A stretch of 64,000 nucleotides of DNA, taken from assembly GCF_037975245.1 (NCBI RefSeq), contig NC_092562.1, forward strand, positions 21,345,054 through 21,409,053. Reading direction: 5' to 3'. Position numbers and translations under genes: made by a program. Positions 45,738 to 58,608 of the stretch are shown here, one piece after another. The notes beneath the pieces were generated by a model. The model saw only the letters and a program-made list of their open reading frames with translations. It did not search any database and had not been told where the DNA came from. How positions within the stretch are numbered: the first letter of the stretch is position 1; each line of letters opens with the position of its first letter. This DNA is from Apostichopus japonicus (Eukaryota > Echinodermata > Holothuroidea > Aspidochirotida > Stichopodidae).

Positions 45738-45960
45738 GACAACCAGGCGCGAAGCCAAGGGGGGGAGAAGGGGGCAGCCGCCCCCCCCTTGAGCATTTTT
45801 TTTTTTTATTAATGTTTTTATGATATCGCTAGTATATTCAAAAGAGAAAATGCTAAGATGCAACTTACAAGGCCTGGGAAGTGCCATATCCAGCGATCTG
45901 GGAGGCATTTTCAGCCAAAATTTTCCCAAGCGGTCTCACGTGAACATGTAACATTAAGCG
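45738..45960. mobile_element. hAT-like repeat fragment
   Basis: It begins CCAGGCGCGAAGCCAAGGGG, a typical hAT end shape, with a G-run/C-run hairpin. It continues with AAAATGCTAAGATGCAACTT, GGCCTGGGAAGTGCCATATC and CATTTTCAGCC, words I associate with a widespread marine-invertebrate repeat. No right end or target duplication found. Confidence 0.5.
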
Positions 45961-46379
45961 AATCCAGCACAGCTACTATACGATAGCAGGAAAGAGAATT
46001 AGCAGGTAAAAGTGACTATACAAAAGCTTGGAAGCACAATCTAACTGCATGTTTTTCTTCAAAGAAAGTTTTTTTTTAAAGTTTTGGAATTCTTTGCTAG
46101 GCCTGGTGTAGATTCAGCATTGTTCATTAGGTTGGGATTGACTGATGAAAAAGTAATGCATTGAAAAATGAAATTTTAAAACATTGAGTGGGTGAGAGGG
46201 TAGCAAATTTGTAGTTTGTTGAAATATATTCCTCCAGGGGAAAAGCCCTTTAATTGCAAAGTTATCATATAATGAACTGTGAGAAAAGAAAAAAACTGTG
46301 GTCATTCATCAGGTTGCCCCCAGCTATTTGAAAATAATATATGATAGAGATGTTGGATCACTAGGAAAATCGTTGCTTG
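45961..46379. other. Non-coding, nothing recognised
   Basis: AT-rich sequence with no coding segment and no repeat ends seen. Confidence 0.45.
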
Positions 46380-47400
46380 TCGACTGACAGTACACATGGG
46401 ATGCTATGTGGTGTTGCGATTAATTATTTCAAATAATGGTGACATATAATATTTGTATATATTTTTAAATTGTAATTGATTGCTTGTTCTTGATTCATAT
46501 GACACTTTGTTGTAAACACCTATTTTGTCTATGGGGAGAAGGTGTAAGCTTGGTTAAATTAGGAAAATTGTTGCGAGTAGACAGGTGGTATTTAAAAGGT
46601 GTTCGGTGGTATTGTCATTTTTTCAGCTTTTCATTTTGTTTATTAATTAAATAATGCTTAACATATAATCTTTGTGAATGTTTTAATTGTAATTGATGGT
46701 TTGTTCTTGCTTCAAATGATAGTGTTTGTTTATATGTAACCTTAGGTAAATAAGAAAAAAATTGTTGGTTAGGCATGACGTGCTATAGTAGGTGTTTAGA
46801 TGTGAGATTTGGTTGTAATAAGGTGACCTGATATGAATCAATGTTATATATCGAGAAGCTCTTTTGAATTCTTGATTGTATGGTCACCGCATCCTACACC
46901 GCATTTTGAGAGATTTTTCATGCTGTATTTTTTTTATATATAATACTAGACATAAATGTTTGTATATTATTAAATTGAAATTGATTTATCTCTTCTTATC
47001 TTTATAATTTGTAGTTGATTATGTTTAACTTGTTTGAATTCGTTTTTTTTTCTTTATGGGTGAGGGTGTAATGCTAACAGTCCCTTCATTCTGACACTGC
47101 CAAGGCATGAAATGATGTCATTAGAACGATTTTACTCAGTCATGTATATAAGATGGGTGTTAGAGCTAAAGGTGGTCGGAGTTAAAATAAGGACAAAAGT
47201 ATTGGAGACCAATTTTGTCAGTTTCAAACTCACTCTCTAAGTTTCACTTGTAAAAGCAGCCCGCCCTTTACCACATATAGGTGCTTGTTTCATGTGTTGT
47301 TATCTTTAGTGATACATATACAATACTTAACTGTACATTTTTAAATTTTCATTGATTATCTTTGCATGGTATTATTTGTTGGGTTTTAATAAATATTTCT
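46380..47400. repeat. Very diverged AT-rich repeat, about 4 related segments
   Basis: Segments near 46440, 46660, 46945 and 47310 each run ACATATAATnTTTGT, then TTTAAATTGTAATTGAT or close variants, then a TTGTTC/TATC block. Spacing is uneven (about 215-370 bases), so an old tandem or repeated insertion is the likely origin. Confidence 0.4.
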
Positions 47401-50400
47401 TACTTTAAAATCAAGTTTGAATCATTTTCAGTCTCACAGCTCTTACTATTCTTTTTATTATTCTGTACATTAATCTTGAAAGGCAGAGAATTCCATCATA
47501 TACATAAATTTTCCACGCAAATATATGTACTGTGTAAATAGTATTCTGAACAGATAATTGAAAGATGATCTCTAAATTCTATAATTAGGAAGACTAAAAC
47601 TGAATCCGTTGAAGGTAACTCCAAAAGTGGTAATATTTCAGGAAACACTTGCGTTTTTAAGGAGAAAACACCGTTTACGGTTGCAGCAACTCGTGATGAA
47701 GCACGCAAAACAGGATGAACGTTTAACCAAGATACGGTTAACATCTCATGGATTAACCTGAGGAAACCGACTTTTGGTTGCAGCAACTTTAAACCATTTT
47801 CAAGTAAACGTTTACGATTTCATTTAAAGTGTAGCGGATGAGGTGTAATTTGTTCGTTTTTGGAGACACCCCTACTTGGGTCCCTGCCCCCCCCCCATGT
47901 TTTTTGCCCCTCACGTCCTAATGCAAAAATAAACTCCGTATCGAGCACTACCAGATAAGATACACATTGCCCTATTTTGCGACAAAAGGGTTTTTGACCT
48001 AAAAAACCTTGCAGTTTTGGCTAAAAAATATACTCGCCCAAATGACGTCACAGGGATCAATCGATTCCCAGGAGCCCGAATCCGCAGCTCCCAGGTCCAT
48101 ATCTGCTTCAGTTTAGTAGGTATGGGTCCCAAAGACCCCTGTAAACATACGTGTTCTAAATTCTATATTACGTGCAAATTCGGGAAACCCCCTCTTTTTG
48201 ACCCCTCCTCCTGTCCCCTCTGAAAGACCCATCGACTTCCCAATTTCAGGTGGAGTAGAAGAGACGCATGTCTTTGATATTTACCAATTACGTGTCATTA
48301 TCTGGTCAGGAAAGGTATTTTGTCTATATCATTTCTATTCACCCCAAAATAGGTGTTTTTGTATTGAAAACTATAAAAAAGTACCTCTTTTGGAACCCCC
48401 TCCTATCCACTGAGGGTATCTAACGGAGTTGCATTTTTCATATGTGGTAGACAAGAGATTCAGTTGGTTGTAGACACTTCATACAGTTAAATTAATTCTC
48501 GGGAAGGGGGTATAGCCTATACGTTTCCGAGGCTCCCCCCCCCCCAAAAAAAATAGGTGTTTTCACCGGTAATACTGTTATCATGATATGGTTAAAAGCC
48601 GACTTTAAAACTTTGGAGCATTACCATGGTTACTGGGGTGGTTCGATTACGCAGTTCTTTTCAGGGCACCACCGCTATGGTGTCTGTCTTCTATTATCGG
48701 AAGTCCCGTTCCCATCGGGTCCCCCTGTCGATGTAGCGTGACATCAAAGTGACCGCTTTTTTCACATCTTTTCACTCATACCTCAGTAATGGATTCAGCA
48801 TGTCCGAATCTATTAGGAACAATATTTTCATTGAGTTTGCGCGAGGTCGAATTTATGACGTCATCTGGCGGGGGCGCTATTTTCAGCTGGAAAAAATAAT
48901 TTAGCCAAGTTGCTTTAAATTAAAGATTTAGTTAGAACTGATAATAAGAGATTATGTAAAGGCTGTTTGAGCTGCTTCCGGTCTTTGGTTGGTTTTTAAT
49001 AAAAAAATTAGTATTTTTTATGAATATATAGGTTACGCCTCCATTTTGTCAAATGTAAAGGAACAAAATTAAAACTCAGAGAGTCGATTGGCAATGTCTA
49101 GAAGTAATTTTACTGCTATTTATGAGGTAATTGATGATTTAGTTTTGTAGAAATTAATAATAACGCTTATGATGGCGTCACTTCCGGCCAGAACAAATTG
49201 GCAAAAAAAAACGGCACATATTTTGTACATCATAACGTGATAAGTCTTCAGTGTAAGTTACAGGGTTATAACACATTCCTCCGCTCTCAAAAACGCACCC
49301 CTAGAACATTTTTTACAGCGCCCTCATTCCCAGAGTAAACGACTTGAAACAAGTTTAAAGGTATCACGTAATAGTACGGATCAAGTTACATCACGACACC
49401 AATTTGTATCACGAAAAATTATTTCGTGTACACACAGGAGTCGAATATGCTAACCCTCAGCTAATCCTAGCTAACCCTAGGGTTAGGGTTAACTTTGAGT
49501 GGCCGCCATCTTGATTTGGTATGACCTTATGTCAAAATGAAACTTTTTGACCCTTTTTGGAGGTCCGAATTATTATCTCCTATAAAAATTTGAATTGTTG
49601 GGGGACTTTCATTTTTTACCTTTGATTTACCTTTGAACCGATGACCTCATCGCCGAACTTTTCACGTGACTGTTTCTTATGACGTCACACGTCATCGTTG
49701 CAAGTTTCGTGAAAATCGGTCACTCCTACGCGTTTTAACATATCTTTGAAAAAACGACACTTTTGACCTTTGACCCAATATAACTCCTGAACCGGAAGTC
49801 ATATATACTTCCACTTTGGATATGTTAGTGCCTTATTGACCCTCAGTACCCAAAAAAAAACTTGGAGGTCAAAGGTCAAAGGTTACGATTTTCGACCTTA
49901 ACTCTAGGTTAGTCAACTAAAAAATTAGATTTACAGGTAGTATAGTAGTTCACATTCAGTTTTTTACTTTATAAAAAAGTCATGTGACCGGAAGTGACCG
50001 AAACTGTTGGGGGAGTGTACAATAACATCAGACCCAGCCCGGATAATATATTGGACCTCCCGACCCCCCAATTTTTGAGATTGCCATTCAAAATACACTA
50101 TGGACTTGAGAGTATAGACAATCGTCTCATCACTAAATCTTGTTCCCCAATTGATTGTCTTTCTTATGTCATTTTTAGAAAAAAAATCCAAACAGTTAGC
50201 AATTATTAAGTTTCACTCCAACGAGGATGATACAGTTGCAGTTCCTTCTTCGTAAAACACATACCAAAATAAGTTGTAGCCTACTCTATAATACACAAGT
50301 TCTGACATGTTTAAGGTTGCATATAACCCTGTATTTGAATAGTTCATTCCCTTTCATACATATAACAAGGCTATCATAAAAATATGATGACAGTAAAACT

Positions 50401-50884
50401 GCCAAAAATTAGGATTAACTTTCTGCAACATTTTGATTACAAAACACTGGTATTTACTTAAACACTTAAGATAACGATCTAACACGGATAGGGTTTCAAT
50501 TAAGCTACTGTAAGGCTTTCTGATCCTTGGGTCTCTACACTAAACTTGAACTGTTGATTTCGCGTCTCTGAAATGGTAATTCTCGGCTGCCGTACATTAA
50601 AAACTCACTGCTATCCAATCAGAACGGATTTTAATTAACCCCGCCCACGTTAACGCCCTCCCAATGCCGCGTTTTGGTCGGTACTAGCTTAGTGATGTGA
50701 CGTTTCAAACAATGTACAGAATCCTTTAACAAACTTTACTTGAAGAAAACTTTGCAAGCATAGTTAGCGTGCATGGGTCACTCGATTAGTACTCCGTGTG
50801 GGGGAAGCAATTCATAATAATGTGGTAATGCAATTACCAATCGTGGTACATCCAATCATATTTACTATTTCAATTTGAAAACGT
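47401..50884. other. Non-coding; diverged repeats with C-runs and TGACC words
   Basis: No coding exon recognised. Contains C-runs (47887, 48533), several CACGTGAC/GACGTCA words and TTTGACCTTTGACCC near 49763, reminiscent of the repeat in BTF3 copy A. GGATAGGGTTTCAATTAAGC at 50489 begins a piece repeated at 60405. Confidence 0.4.
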
Positions 50885-51330
50885 TTGTGTTTAGGAAAAG
50901 TAATCTTTCAAGTAGAAATTTGTCGCTTTTTCCTAAATTTGAGGGGTGAAACTTTCTGCTATCAGTATGTTCTCTCGAAAAGCAGGGACATTGTTATAAT
51001 TTGGGCCCTACAAACTGAATTCTACATGTGGTACATCAAACAGTTCTTGTTGTCCTCAAAATTGTGGGTTTTAACTAAGATAAACCTTTGAAGTCAATAA
51101 TTGTTACTTTTTCTTCAATTTGAGAGGTGAAACTAAGCCGATTACTATATTATCAGAATGTTCTATTTTAATATGGGTATTGGAATGTGATATCAATTGT
51201 GCCATATATGAACAGAAATCTTAGTGTGGTACACTGTTTCAACCCAAAATTGTGTTTTAAACTAAAATTAGTCTATGAAATCAAAATTAGTTAACTTTTT
51301 TTCAAATTTGAGAGGTGAAACTAGCATGTA
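50885..51330. repeat. Tandem repeat, 181-188 bp unit, about 2.5 copies
   Basis: The marker AATTTGAGAGGTGAAACT (first copy GAGGGG) recurs at about 50936, 51116 and 51304. Between copies are TGTGGTACA, CAAAATTGTG and ACTAAnATnA in the same order. The copies are diverged and non-coding. Confidence 0.7.
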
Positions 51331-52046
51331 TTGAATATGTAAATCATAGCCTTATTTTTCTTTTCTTAAATAATTACCTACTACTTTTTTTCCCTGAAAT
51401 ATATCTGTCGCACGATACTATTTATTAAATTAGTATTGTTAACGTTGATCATTCTGCAGTTGGTTCCTCACAATGGATTGTATCAACATTGTTACTTTTA
51501 TTGTCTGTGGGCTTTGTTCCATGATAACATCCAATACAGTCAGTCTTCACTCTACATGCTTCGCCATGTTTAGTCAGGATATCAGACCATTGATGGTCAT
51601 CATTTGCATTTAATAGTGATAATAAAAGAGAAACTCAAACACTGAAAAACAACTGCAAGTTGGCAGAGACAACCAATTCATATTGTGAAATAAACCTTTG
51701 TTTAATCTGCTGAGAGTTTCATAAATATATGTTTGAATGATATGTTATAAATTTGTAATAAAAACAAATATGAAAGTCTGGCAAAGTATCGAGCTGCAAT
51801 AATACATCAAAGGGCATAATATGTATTTATATCACTGAATTTAAAAATTGGACGGTAGTTCTGGATATAAACATAAATTTATATAACAGGCAGTACTCCT
51901 CAATTGTGCGGTAATATGAGGAAACCATGTAAAAGAATATAGTTCCATACCTGTATGAAAGAGCAATATTAAATATGAGAGATTGGCAAGGTGTGTAACC
52001 ACACTCCCATATCAAATGGCAAGAAAATAATCTTCTAACAAACACC
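51331..52046. other. Non-coding AT-rich sequence
   Basis: No gene recognised. The segment at 51976-52036 (GAGAGATTGGCAAGGT to ATCAAATGGCAAGAAAA) has a diverged partner at 52919-52980 on the far side of the TTAA element, so the element may have landed between two old repeat units. Confidence 0.45.
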
Positions 52047-52050
52047 TTAA

Positions 52051-52664
52051 AGCAGCATTTTACGTTTGGTCGCCGATTTCTACTTTTTTGACATGTCTAT
52101 CAAGTTTTTTACATATATCAATCACAAAACAGCAAACTAAGATATTAGCCAAGTTTTTCCCTGCCAACAACGTTTGGCGAGTAATTAAGGATATTTGCAG
52201 ATAATGAGAAGAGTGTCCACGACAAATTCCACAGTTAAAATTAATCACATACAGTTCCCCCAAAACCCACTACTTTGAATTCAACCAATCAGAGATGCAG
52301 GTTTAGTTATGAGGCATTGCTAAAAATAGATTCAAGACTTTGTGTTGGTACAACCAGGGAGATGTATGGAGCTCCCTGGTACAACTGTCATATAGACTGT
52401 ACACAAATAAAGCATGGTGTTGTATTACATAGACCTATTGGTCAATGAAGTTCGTAGTGTTTAAATATTCATATTATGGGCGAGGTTTCTTGGGTTCTAA
52501 CGGAAATATCTTGTGAAAAACAAAGTTTAAAGTTGCAATTTTTCGACTTTTATGCCACCATTTGAAGTAAGATTTAAATAGATAAGCTAGTTATATATGT
52601 CGTTATGGCATAGTGGAGTCAGTGAGGTTGAGAAAAATCATAGAAAAGGACGCAAAATGCTGCT
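52051..52664. mobile_element. TTAA-flanked MITE (Kolobok/piggyBac-type duplication)
   Basis: The left end AGCAGCATTTTACG and the right end (inverted) AGCAGCATTTTGCG match at 13 of 14. TTAA stands directly outside both ends (52047-52050 and 52665-52668). A TTAA duplication is used by Kolobok and piggyBac elements; the AGCAGC start does not look like the CCC of piggyBac, so Kolobok-like is preferred. No transposase. Inside, ACCAGGGAG and CTCCCTGGT form a short hairpin at 52357-52381. Confidence 0.85.
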
Positions 52665-52668
52665 TTAA

Positions 52669-53104
52669 GAAATGAGACCCTTTATGGACGATGAACTGAC
52701 ACTGTCGTACTGCACATTTGTTGAGAAAGGTCCAGGAGGATCAACATGCTCAATATATATATTTTGTTTACTCCATAAATCAATTAAGTATGTATAAAAC
52801 ATATGTATAATATGTATAAAAAGGATGGATGTTAATTTTGAAACATAATAGTAACAACAGTATAAATGAAAACCAATACTAAATACCTAAAGGAAAATAT
52901 ACCTTTACACTATAATAGATGACAGATTGGAAAGGTAAACGTGGCATCAATCAATTATCAAATGGCAAGAAAAATTCTGGTTAGGCAATAATCTGCCTCT
53001 TAACATGTAGTAAGTGGCCAGGGGAGAAGATAGGTAGCTGAGGTAGGTAATTGTTGAGGTAAATGTATATATTTTTGTCTGCAGCTATAAAATTACACCT
53101 GTGT
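52669..53104. other. Non-coding AT-rich sequence
   Basis: Nothing coding. Includes repeated TATGTATAA words near 52790-52820 and the diverged repeat unit at 52919-52980. Confidence 0.45.
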
Positions 53105-53245
53105 TTACAAGGTTTCATTAATTTGAGCCCTAGTAACCGAATGTCCAATGACCTCCACAAAAGCAATAGGCTTCTTGTAATTAACATCTACCTAATAAAT
53201 ATGAGATTTGTCCATGCTCCTCTTCTTGAGATATCGTATTTATAG
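53105..53245. repeat. Single diverged unit of the BTF3-intron repeat family
   Basis: Shares GACCTCCACAAAAGCAATAG, GGCTTCTTGTA and CTCTTCTTGAGATATCGT in the same order as the units at 15440-16020. One unit only. Confidence 0.65.
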
Positions 53246-53872
53246 AACAATTAAAACTGGTGGCTGAATTTCCATGGACCTTAAACATATCTCTGGTACG
53301 ATAATACAATCAATAGGACCCGTCCGGTTGTCCCTGGTGATCTGCACAGGTGGAGAAATGGAAATACAAATACAAATTTTCAATAATTTTATTTAAGTAA
53401 AGTACTGAAATCATCACATTGCAAGGGCCATGCAAACTAATTTTCATTCCTTTTATGTTAACATTGACACTAAAGAAATAATTCTAAATAAATTGATGAT
53501 ATACATAACACCCATAAAGATTTGAATACAATGTAAAACAAAGAATGAATATTTGTTTTTGCTAATTAGTTGCACTATTGTTTGATATTGAAATAATGTA
53601 AAAGCATGAGGTGGCCATAAGTCTTACTTAATCATAAGACTTAAACCTTACTGAAACAAAGCTGTGTACTTGTTTGTTGCAAATGTGTCCAAAATTATAA
53701 CCCAATGAAACTCCATAGCATTAGCATATTATTAGAATATGGATTATTGTGGATATGCATAAAAAATGACATACTGTGCTCTTGAACACCAGCTTGTTGA
53801 ATGCAATCAATTTTATAGGCTCCACATTTTCATACAGGAAACCAATGAAAAATCTCATATTATAGCCTATGA
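53246..53872. other. Non-coding AT-rich sequence
   Basis: No gene, repeat end or RNA recognised. Confidence 0.45.
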
Positions 53873-54271
53873 CAGGGGTGGGCAACCTTTTTGAATGAAT
53901 GGGCCAGATAGAAGGAGTAAACAATTGATTGGGCCGCACCTAACCAACAACCTGCTGTTGATTTCAAACCTTTGATTCCGAGGACTTTCAAGCAATAGGT
54001 GTGTGTACTTAATCTGTATTAAGTACACAGATTAAGTGTACTTAATCTGTGATGTCAATACTGTGATGTCAATACAGTACTGTTGATAATTAATGGGGAT
54101 AATAGGCTTACTTGACAGCATCCTTAGACCCGATAAATTCGAAGCAGCTAGCTCTTTTTTTTTGTGATGATGTAAGATAGATTGTTTTTTTTTCTTGAGA
54201 CATCTCACAGGCTGCAAAAAAATCACAGGCGGGCCAAATGTGGCCCGCGTGCCATTGGTTGCCCACTGCTG
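53873..54271. mobile_element. hAT-type non-autonomous element
   Basis: Ends CAGGGGTGGGCAACC and GGTTGCCCACTGCTG are inverted repeats with one or two changes. Flanking octamers GCCTATGA and GCCTAGAA agree at 6 of 8. GGGCCAGATAG and GGGCCGCACC near the left and GGCGGGCCAAATGTGGCCCG near the right are typical of this hAT group. The middle has a small repeat cluster (TACTTAATCTGT and GTGATGTCAATAC). No transposase. Confidence 0.9.
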
Positions 54272-54630
54272 GCCTAGAAGGACACCACAACTGTTATTCA
54301 AATGGTTAATCAATATATTTGCAGATCCAAAATATGTGTAGAAGTTGCCTATAAAATACATGCGATGGGGAAGATGTAAAGGAGCTTAGAATGAGGGTAA
54401 ATATATTTGAGCTTTTTGTTGTTCATTCTCAGTACAATTAATTCCAATAAGTTAATGACAGTTTGTCAGATCTAATGTTATGACATCACCACAGCTTGCA
54501 CATTATTTTTATGCAATTATGACTAGATATAACTTGAATCCTTACAGATCACATATAATAGCAGCAACTTACTAATAACACATCTAAGCACATCTTGGCA
54601 GCATAAATTGCTCTTAGCTGCCTCGGTTCA

Positions 54631-57521
54631 TTAAGATGATGGAGGTCTCAGTAAAAATCCTGCGGGCATCCCTTCCATTTTCACAATGCCTTGCGTCACC
54701 TTGGAGTAATGCATCCTTCTGCCACTTACTCCACATGCATCAGCTTCAAATATTATAAAGGAAAATGGTCATTATCAATTACAGTTCACGTTGTGATGTT
54801 CAGCTTTAATGAATGCTAACTTTTCAGTGTGCTAGTGTAAAAGCTGGCTTGGAGTGGTCAAATACAAAACAGTTTGCTATGTACAATTCATGCATCAAAA
54901 ATTTATGTACTGATTGATGTCATAAACTAATGGCAAACAAAACTCAATTGCATCACATTTTAATACTTAGCTTCTATTGCTTGTAAACTTTACAATATTT
55001 CATGCTTAACAAAGAACATAATTAAAGACCAACTGTTAAGTGGTTAGAGAAATTCTGAGCAAGATTAAACGGTATGCAAGAAAATTAAAATCTCATAAAC
55101 CTAGAACGAGGCATAAAGAAAATAATATGAAGTTTCCATATTATGTGATATGTCATTTCATGCCATATTAAAATGTGTGCTGTAGCCATGTGCAAGTGAT
55201 TTCAAAAAACACAATTAATTTTACAATGTGATATCTGACTTTATTAATAAGGTAATTAACCTAAAGTACATCTGTCCATTAGGCACTGATGTCATATGTA
55301 AAAAGCATTAAAAATCACGTTTTCTAGCACTGCAGTCTGCAGCCTAGGAGTAGTCAGTGTCCTTTCTAAGGAATTCATCAAGAACATAGGTGGTACACCT
55401 AAACAAGACACCAGCTGAGCAAACACCTGTCTAGTTATGTATAATTTTGTGACAGACATGACTTGAGTATAAAACAATATAGCATATATATACTACTGAC
55501 ATGTCACTGTAACTCTCTTTGTTCAGAATTGAAACTATCAGTTATTTGATTAACATATTTTGTTAAAAATGAATGGCAAGATCACTTAGAAATAAGAATG
55601 TTCTAACAGTGCTTGTACAATCTCATAAGAAACTTACAATATTTCTCATTAAAAATTGGTTGTATGACATTGATTGTCACCTTTTCTGTTCCAAGAGCAC
55701 TGGATGGAAAACCCTCTGTTTGGTAAAGAAAATCAAGAAACATGTGGAAATAGTTAATGGAAACAGCTGCAAGGTCGTTAATGAAAATTTAATTCTCTCA
55801 AAACACATCCACACATGCATGTAAGGCAGCAACCCTTCTCGTTAAGTTCAATAATTGTGAAATTATATATGTGACCAAGGACAGAGGTTAATGTAAACTA
55901 TGGATATACAACTCCAGTTCATAGCAAGTTTTGTGGTTTAACTAACAAAGAATATTTTAGGAAATTGGTGTGATTATGCATTATGGCACAATTCCCAAGT
56001 ACTATAATCAGTATTGTGTTTTTGAATAATAATAATGATAATAATCAGCAGTTATTTTTACGACGCTTAAGCAACCACAAATTTGGGAGAAACCCACAGG
56101 GGCTTATGGATTACAACTTAAATGTCGAGTGGTTTCCAATTCAACATTTTAACTCAAATTTGGAATTTTTTCAATTTAGGAAGTCATTTCAGATGGGTAA
56201 ACCGTAGATTGCTCTTGGATGAAAAACCCACCTTATATGACCCAGCCGGGAATCGAACCCGAACCTCCCGATTGCTAAGCCTCATTGCTTCAAATGCCAC
56301 CACCTTTATCCATTCGGCCACAGCACCGGTCAATTTTAATAATTGTAATTTAAAGGTAGTCTGTATTGGCCCCAAATTATAGCATGCTTACAATTGCTAG
56401 AACTTTTAAAAAGTACTTTTCTGGAGGTCTTTACTTCCAAATTGTTCTCAGACATTCTACATGCACACACAAGATGACTGAATGCCCGGTGTGGTAAATT
56501 TCATCAAGGGTGGTAAAAAAACAAAAAAGGAATTTTGACTAAAGGTGACCATATTTGAGAGTCTAGCATATTTGGGGCCAATGCAGTATTACATTAAATT
56601 TGCTATAGACCCAAAAAATCATAAAATAAGAAAAACTTCTCCAAGAACAGGTTACATTTCAATACTGTGGGGTCAAATGGAAAGGGAGGGGGGTTGGAGG
56701 GGTTGCTTGTTAACTAAGTTGACTGGACTACCTGGTGTTACATACTAAATGAGCTCTTCACAAACTAGGTGAAACTCAATGCAATAACTTTTACCTTTGT
56801 AGTCTTGAGTAACATATTTTAAATGCATTACAACTTGTCACAAAAATGAATGGTTTTGGAATCCTTCATTCTTTAGTCTGTCCAATTAAAGCTGGAAGAA
56901 AACTTCCGGTATCAGTAATTAAAACTTATATATAAATGGATTCATACTTAAAAATAATTCTGCACTAATGAAATGATATCATTATCATACTGGCGATATG
57001 ACCCAGATTCCAACATATTCCAAAGTGAATGGTTTCAAACAAATCAGGTTTAAAAATCATTCAAATTCAACGTTTAAAGCAAATAAGTGATCCAAGACTG
57101 TCCTTTCAAACGGCATAACTATGTACAAATAGGTGGATTCTTGGATTTCACTGCATTTAATATTTAAATTCGGTGGCATAATATGGTACCAATTATATTT
57201 GGTATAATTACATGTGTACATGCCAACAGTTACACTGCAAAGTTAATTTTCTTCCTTGTTCAATATCAATAGTGTACCTTGGTCCATCTGTACTCTTATC
57301 AAGCCTTCAAATATTGTGAGTGATGGACTTTGCCGCTACCCCAAATGCTTTCTCAATGTATTACTTACAATTAAGGAAGGCTCTGAATGACTCTTTGGCC
57401 AGTCCAGGGTACTCGTTAAGGAACATTGTTCCTTTTGATGTTCCGTAGGACATCATCTCACTTCCGGTACTCAGGACCAAATATCCCTCAGTGGTTGGTA
57501 TATTTCTTTTAGTTTGTCAAT
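54631..57521 (-). CDS. Two candidate minus-strand exons of an unrecognised gene
   Basis: A segment at about 57521-57369 ends at a GTAAGT donor and reads LSTGSEMMSYGTSKGTMFL then NEYPGLAKESFRAFLN. A segment at 54743-54631 follows an acceptor-like TAATATTTGAAG and reads DACGVSGRRMHYSKVTQG then IVKMEGMPAGFLLRPPSS and a TAA stop; the phases of the two fit. Against it: the upstream part of the first segment (IDKLKEIYQP) is in another frame with no good acceptor for the main frame. A possible start exon with ATG at 58608 (MEEERMDADHKKNTIN) does not fit the phase. I do not recognise the protein. It may be a real C-terminal end, a decayed copy or chance. Confidence 0.3.
54744..57368. other. Non-coding, intron of the candidate or intergenic
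   Basis: AT-rich. A tRNA-like segment is listed separately at 56238-56329. A short open stretch on the minus strand at 55292-55477 was not supported by splice borders or recognised motifs. Confidence 0.4.
56238..56329 (-). pseudogene. tRNA-Ser-like pseudogene or SINE head
   Basis: On the minus strand it reads GGTGCTG, TGGCCGAATGGATAAAGG (D arm and A box), an anticodon-arm-like TTTGAAG loop giving TGA, a class-II variable region and GGTTCGATTCC-like B box (GGGTTCGATTCCCGG). The acceptor strands GGTGCTG and CTGGGTC pair poorly and the anticodon stem is weak, so a working tRNA is unlikely. No SINE body was identified on either side. Confidence 0.55.
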
Positions 57522-58608
57522 CTGTAGTTCAATAAAATAATTGATATCTGATAATGTTCAATTTATGTTACATCTCATGAGATTTATAACTTTAGGAATT
57601 TCTGCACAAATATTGCAAGTAATATGACAGGGAAAGTAAAAGGCAAAATGCTTCATACAGTAGGATGAGCCCACCAAAGTTTCTTTGGTAAGACTTCCAT
57701 GAAATGCATTTGTCATACTTGCATGACTAATAATTACCATAATTTTCTTTTCATTTTGATCAGGAAGCAGAGCTCAGATTAAAAAGTATCCTGTTAACAT
57801 GTTACAACTATGCTTAATTATAATTATAATAACCTATCCAATAACACATCTGCCAGCTGACTGTGGAGAAAGGCTAGCCAATAGGCTGTATGATGCTTGT
57901 TGAGTACGTTGATATACATTGTACGTTGATAAACAAAGCCAATGAACTAAGCGGATTTTATCTTGAATTCGGTCTGACCTTATATTTAAATTTTATGTCA
58001 TGTACAGTATGTAAATAGACCTGTCTGACATTATCTGTGTCAAGATGCAATATTTTCCTCTGCATGCATACATATTAGAATGTGGTCGTACATTTTCCCA
58101 TTTGGGCTAAAACTTAAAGCAAGTTTAATGTATTGTATCCCACATTCTTGCCAAGGTGTTAAATACTTGAAGTTATCCAACAACTGTACATAACATATTA
58201 CATGACACAGTTGCATTGCTTATATGGATTTTTTGAAGGGTACTGTATAATAGGTAAAATGGTAATTGTGAAATGAAACAACAATTGTTTGGAACTTGAT
58301 TGGCTAACTTTTAATTATCACATTTTCACCAACATTTTTGGTGCATTGGACACAGTACAGGGATGTACTGATAAAGTTTTTATAGGGAGTGCAATGATAG
58401 TACAGCTAACACTACAGCTGCTGACACTATACCTAGGACACATTTCATTTATAAAGCAAACACAGTTTGAAGTACAAATCAGTAGTTTATGGCAATGGGA
58501 TAAGATTTCTCATATTTAAATCGAGAATTTTTTGGCATATTGAAAGCATGAATATTTACCATTGATAGTGTTTTTTTTGTGGTCTGCGTCCATTCTTTCT
58601 TCCTCCAT

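Noticed and set aside
49478-49503. Telomere-like CTAACCCTAGGGTTAGGGTTAA
   Set aside because: Only two or three units and in the C-strand-then-G-strand order, not the order expected at an end-to-end fusion. Likely chance or a short repeat.
56238-56329. Functional tRNA-Ser gene
   Set aside because: The acceptor strands and anticodon stem do not pair well; better explained as a tRNA-derived remnant.
58560-58608. Start exon MEEERMDADHKKNTIN for the candidate gene at 54631-57521
   Set aside because: The donor after it leaves a phase that does not join the next segment in an open frame.
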